A DNA stretch of 64,000 nucleotides from the NCBI GenBank assembly GCA_043773745.1, contig JAYVEV010000071.1:28567-92566 (forward strand), read 5' to 3'. The notes under the pieces were generated by a model. It had not been told where the DNA came from, ran no database searches, and was given only the letters and a program-made list of their open reading frames with translations. Shown in pieces: positions 62,602-64,000 of the stretch (its first letter is position 1; each line of letters begins with the position of its first letter). The stretch comes from UKL13-2 sp043773745 (lineage in GTDB: Bacteria > Pseudomonadota > Gammaproteobacteria > Burkholderiales > Usitatibacteraceae). The position numbers and the translations under genes were made by a program.

Positions 62602-62645
62602 TGGTAATGCACTTGCATTGACAAGACAAGGCGATTGCATTACCA
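62602..62645. promoter_or_regulatory. Inverted repeat upstream of the PrlF/YhaV pair
   Basis: TGGTAATGCA (62602-62611) and TGCATTACCA (62636-62645) are perfect inverses with a 24-base spacer that includes TTGCATTGACAAG. It ends 34 bp before the antitoxin ATG, a typical place for toxin-antitoxin autoregulation. Confidence 0.65.
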
Positions 62646-62679
62646 TGAGTGCTGTACATCCCTTTAATCGGAGCGCGCT

Positions 62680-63009
62680 ATGGCTGCCACCCTTGAAGTT
62701 GAATCCACCTTGACCGACCGCTACCAGACCACGGTGCCGGAAACAGTTCGCCGTGCCCTGAGGCTGGGCAAGCGGGACAAGATTCACTACACGATCCGTC
62801 CCGGCGGCGAGGTCGTACTCTCTCGCGTGGAAATTACCGAGGAAGACGATCCGGTACTCGGGCAGTTCTTGGGTTTTCTGTCCCGCGACATTGCCAACCA
62901 TCCAGAACGGCTCCAGGCCGTTGACGCCAGTCTCGTGCAACGAATTCATTCGTTGGTCGGTGGCATCGAAGTCGATCTCGATGCCGCCTTATCGGCAGAC
63001 GATGAATGA
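62680..63009 (+). CDS. prlF: PrlF-type antitoxin
   Basis: The 109-residue protein starts MAATLEVESTLTDRYQTTVPETVRRALRLGKRDKIHYTIRPGGEVVLSR, an AbrB-like swapped-hairpin DNA-binding domain, and has a C-terminal acidic tail (DLDAALSADDE). This matches the PrlF (SohA) antitoxin of the PrlF-YhaV system. It neutralises YhaV and represses its promoter. Its stop overlaps the next ATG by 4 bp (ATGA). ATG 62680 follows a GGAGCG ribosome site. Confidence 0.9.
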   Translation: MAATLEVESTLTDRYQTTVPETVRRALRLGKRDKIHYTIRPGGEVVLSRVEITEEDDPVLGQFLGFLSRDIANHPERLQAVDASLVQRIHSLVGGIEVDLDAALSADDE

Positions 63010-63521
63010 GCAGGAGTCAACCCGCTCCCTTGGTGGTCAATGGCTGGACGATCTTCGCACACCCGCTGTTCCTCGCCGAGTTTGAAGCAATCACTCGGCA
63101 GGTCGAAGGGCTCAAGCAGAAAGACCCGGTCGGATTCACCAAGAAAAATGCCACCAAGCGACTGGCAGCGATTGCCAAGCTGGCGTTTGAGGTGATTCCA
63201 CAAGATCCGGCGCGAGCCGAATACCGTCAAGGCAACACGCTGGGCGACGACCACAAGCATTGGTTTCGCGCCAAGTTCTTCCAGCAGTACCGGCTGTTTT
63301 TCCGCTATCACGCGCCCAGCAAAGTGATCGTCTACGCGTGGGTGAACGACGAGGACACCAAACGCGCCTACGAGAGCAGCGACGATGCCTACCGTGTATT
63401 TCGCAAGATGCTGGAAAGTGGCCACCCTCCGGACGACTGGAATCAACTACTGGCAGAGGCGCGTACCGAGAGCGACCGAGTTCAGCGCATCGCGGCAGGG
63501 ATGGCGCAGGTGCAGCCCTGA
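63006..63521 (+). CDS. yhaV: YhaV-type ribonuclease toxin
   Basis: The 171-residue protein matches YhaV: VNGWTIFAHPLFLAEFEAITRQVE, FTKKNATKRLAAIAKLAFEVIPQDPARAEYRQGNTLGDDHKHWFRAKFFQQYRLFFRYH, KVIVYAWVNDEDTKRAYESSDDAYRVFRKML. YhaV is a RelE-superfamily ribonuclease toxin that cuts mRNA. It overlaps prlF by 4 bp and ends 170 bp before the ssrA 3' end. Length and motifs are complete, so the pair looks functional. Confidence 0.92.
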   Translation: MSRSQPAPLVVNGWTIFAHPLFLAEFEAITRQVEGLKQKDPVGFTKKNATKRLAAIAKLAFEVIPQDPARAEYRQGNTLGDDHKHWFRAKFFQQYRLFFRYHAPSKVIVYAWVNDEDTKRAYESSDDAYRVFRKMLESGHPPDDWNQLLAEARTESDRVQRIAAGMAQVQP

Positions 63522-63658
63522 ATTGAAAGCGCGCTTGCCTTCCATGGCAAACAGAGTTGTCATGGTGGCATTTGGCAAGGAGATGAAAATGCACTATCCC
63601 GTGATGACAGAACGGCAGGCCGGAAACCGCGCCAACACTGGGGCTTCGGGCAAAAAAA

Positions 63659-63683
63659 ATCCCAACCGATAAGAGTTGGGATT
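63659..63683 (-). terminator. Terminator of ssrA
   Basis: AATCCCAAC-CGATAAGA-GTTGGGATT lies just after the ssrA CCA end on the minus strand, and an A-run on the plus side gives a U-run in the transcript. The 63522-63651 stretch after yhaV shows no other gene. Confidence 0.85.
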
Positions 63684-63691
63684 TCAAATTA

Positions 63692-64000
63692 TGGTGGAGC
63701 CGGCGGGAATCGAACCCGCGTCCGCAAGCCCTCTACAGGCCGCTCTACATACTTAGATCCCCGTATTTAGTTTCTGACCACATGCACGCCAATGGGCGGG
63801 CTTACATGCAGCGAGCCACCTAAATTTAACTTCACACCAAGTGACCCGATGTAAAGCGATCCTCGTTAATGACTCTGCTGTGAACCTGTACAAGTACAAG
63901 CACACCCGGCGTTGAGGCCCACCGGTGCAGAGTCCAGCCGGTATTAAGCGGCTAGAGCGTAGTTTTCGTCGTTTGCGACTATATGTTTGCGGTTGTATTT
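63692..64000 (-). ncRNA. ssrA: Transfer-messenger RNA (3' part; cut by window edge)
   Basis: The 3' end reads GGGTTCGATTCCCGCC...CCACCA (minus strand, CCA at 63694-63692) with a T-arm and acceptor stem. The tag frame at 63976-63944 encodes A-N-D-E-N-Y-A-L-A-A and then TAA. The 5' part lies beyond the right edge, so the gene is partial. tmRNA rescues stalled ribosomes with SmpB and tags the product for proteolysis. Confidence 0.97.
63944..63976 (-). other. tmRNA tag peptide frame (ANDENYALAA)
   Basis: The resume codon GCA at 63976-63974 starts ten codons, AAC-GAC-GAA-AAC-TAC-GCT-CTA-GCC-GCT following, and a TAA stop at 63946-63944. The tag equals the enterobacterial and many betaproteobacterial versions, ending in the LAA-like degradation signal. 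Confidence 0.97.

Noticed and set aside
62402..62713. Plus-strand frame of 103 codons upstream of prlF
   Set aside because: It overlaps the prlF start and the inverted-repeat operator, has no motif, and covers the ssrA-like remnant.
1..64000. CRISPR array, phage genes or complete insertion sequence
   Set aside because: No regularly spaced direct repeats, integrase, transposase or capsid genes were seen in either strand.

Overview
The window looks like a chromosomal segment of a betaproteobacterium of moderate GC; the order and genus cannot be set from the sequence alone. Supporting signs are a phasin/PhaR pair for polyhydroxybutyrate granules, a prfB gene with the +1 frameshift site, a housekeeping block lysS-prfB...recJ-rpfE-like-lolCD, a pilZ/tatD neighbourhood, recA with two tandem LexA boxes, and a tmRNA whose tag reads ANDENYALAA. 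No rRNA, tRNA, CRISPR array, phage or complete insertion sequence was seen.

Layout. 1-4 kb: 3' end of a pilZ gene, a LOG-family gene, GST, tatD, an AbrB/PIN toxin-antitoxin locus whose PIN gene is frameshifted, and a MazG-like pyrophosphohydrolase. 4-11 kb: class V aminotransferase, DUF2721 protein, dienelactone hydrolase, a membrane metallopeptidase-lrgA-lrgB operon, a DUF3455 lipoprotein and a mercuric-reductase-like flavoprotein. 11-22 kb: nucleoside catabolism (nupC, deoA, deoC, ALDH16-type dehydrogenase) wrapped around GNAT, cinA/pncC, recA, a small membrane protein and recX. 22-36 kb: stand-alone type II secretion F protein, lipase-like hydrolase, TPR-GGDEF protein, TonB receptor, and a giant secreted C10 cysteine protease with BACON, repeated beta-sandwich and FG-GAP domains, preceded by a lipoprotein. 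36-51 kb: phasin, phaR, rimO, glycine-zipper protein, TraB/GumN-like protein, then lysS, PNPOx-like, EamA, prfB, GGDEF, DUF3820, recJ, rpfE-like, lolC and lolD. 51-60 kb: DUF4139 protein divergent from a MoxR-GNAT-VWA operon, two paralogous orphan OmpR-type regulators, a metallo-beta-lactamase-fold hydrolase and a CHASE2 adenylate/guanylate cyclase. 60.6-64 kb: an ArsR-SRPBCC-SRPBCC operon ending in a broken dihydrofolate-reductase-family gene, a PrlF/YhaV toxin-antitoxin pair, and the 3' part of ssrA.

How genes work together. NupC, DeoA, DeoC and the ALDH16 enzyme form a plausible route from deoxynucleosides to glyceraldehyde-3-phosphate and acetate; the phosphopentomutase is not in the window. 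PhaR and the phasin are divergently placed with TGC/GCA palindromes between them. LolC and LolD are two parts of the lipoprotein-release transporter.

The most unusual signals are (1) a family of about 70-bp imperfect palindromes with a conserved core, five copies, each next to gene 3' ends; (2) a degenerate copy of the ssrA 3' end on the far side of the PrlF/YhaV module, suggesting an integration scar; (3) the C10 protease with internal domain duplication and an upstream lipoprotein partner; (4) the MoxR-GNAT-VWA operon followed by twin response regulators, with a perfect 15-bp inverted repeat at the boundary; (5) two genes with single-base frameshifts (PIN toxin, DHFR-like remnant).
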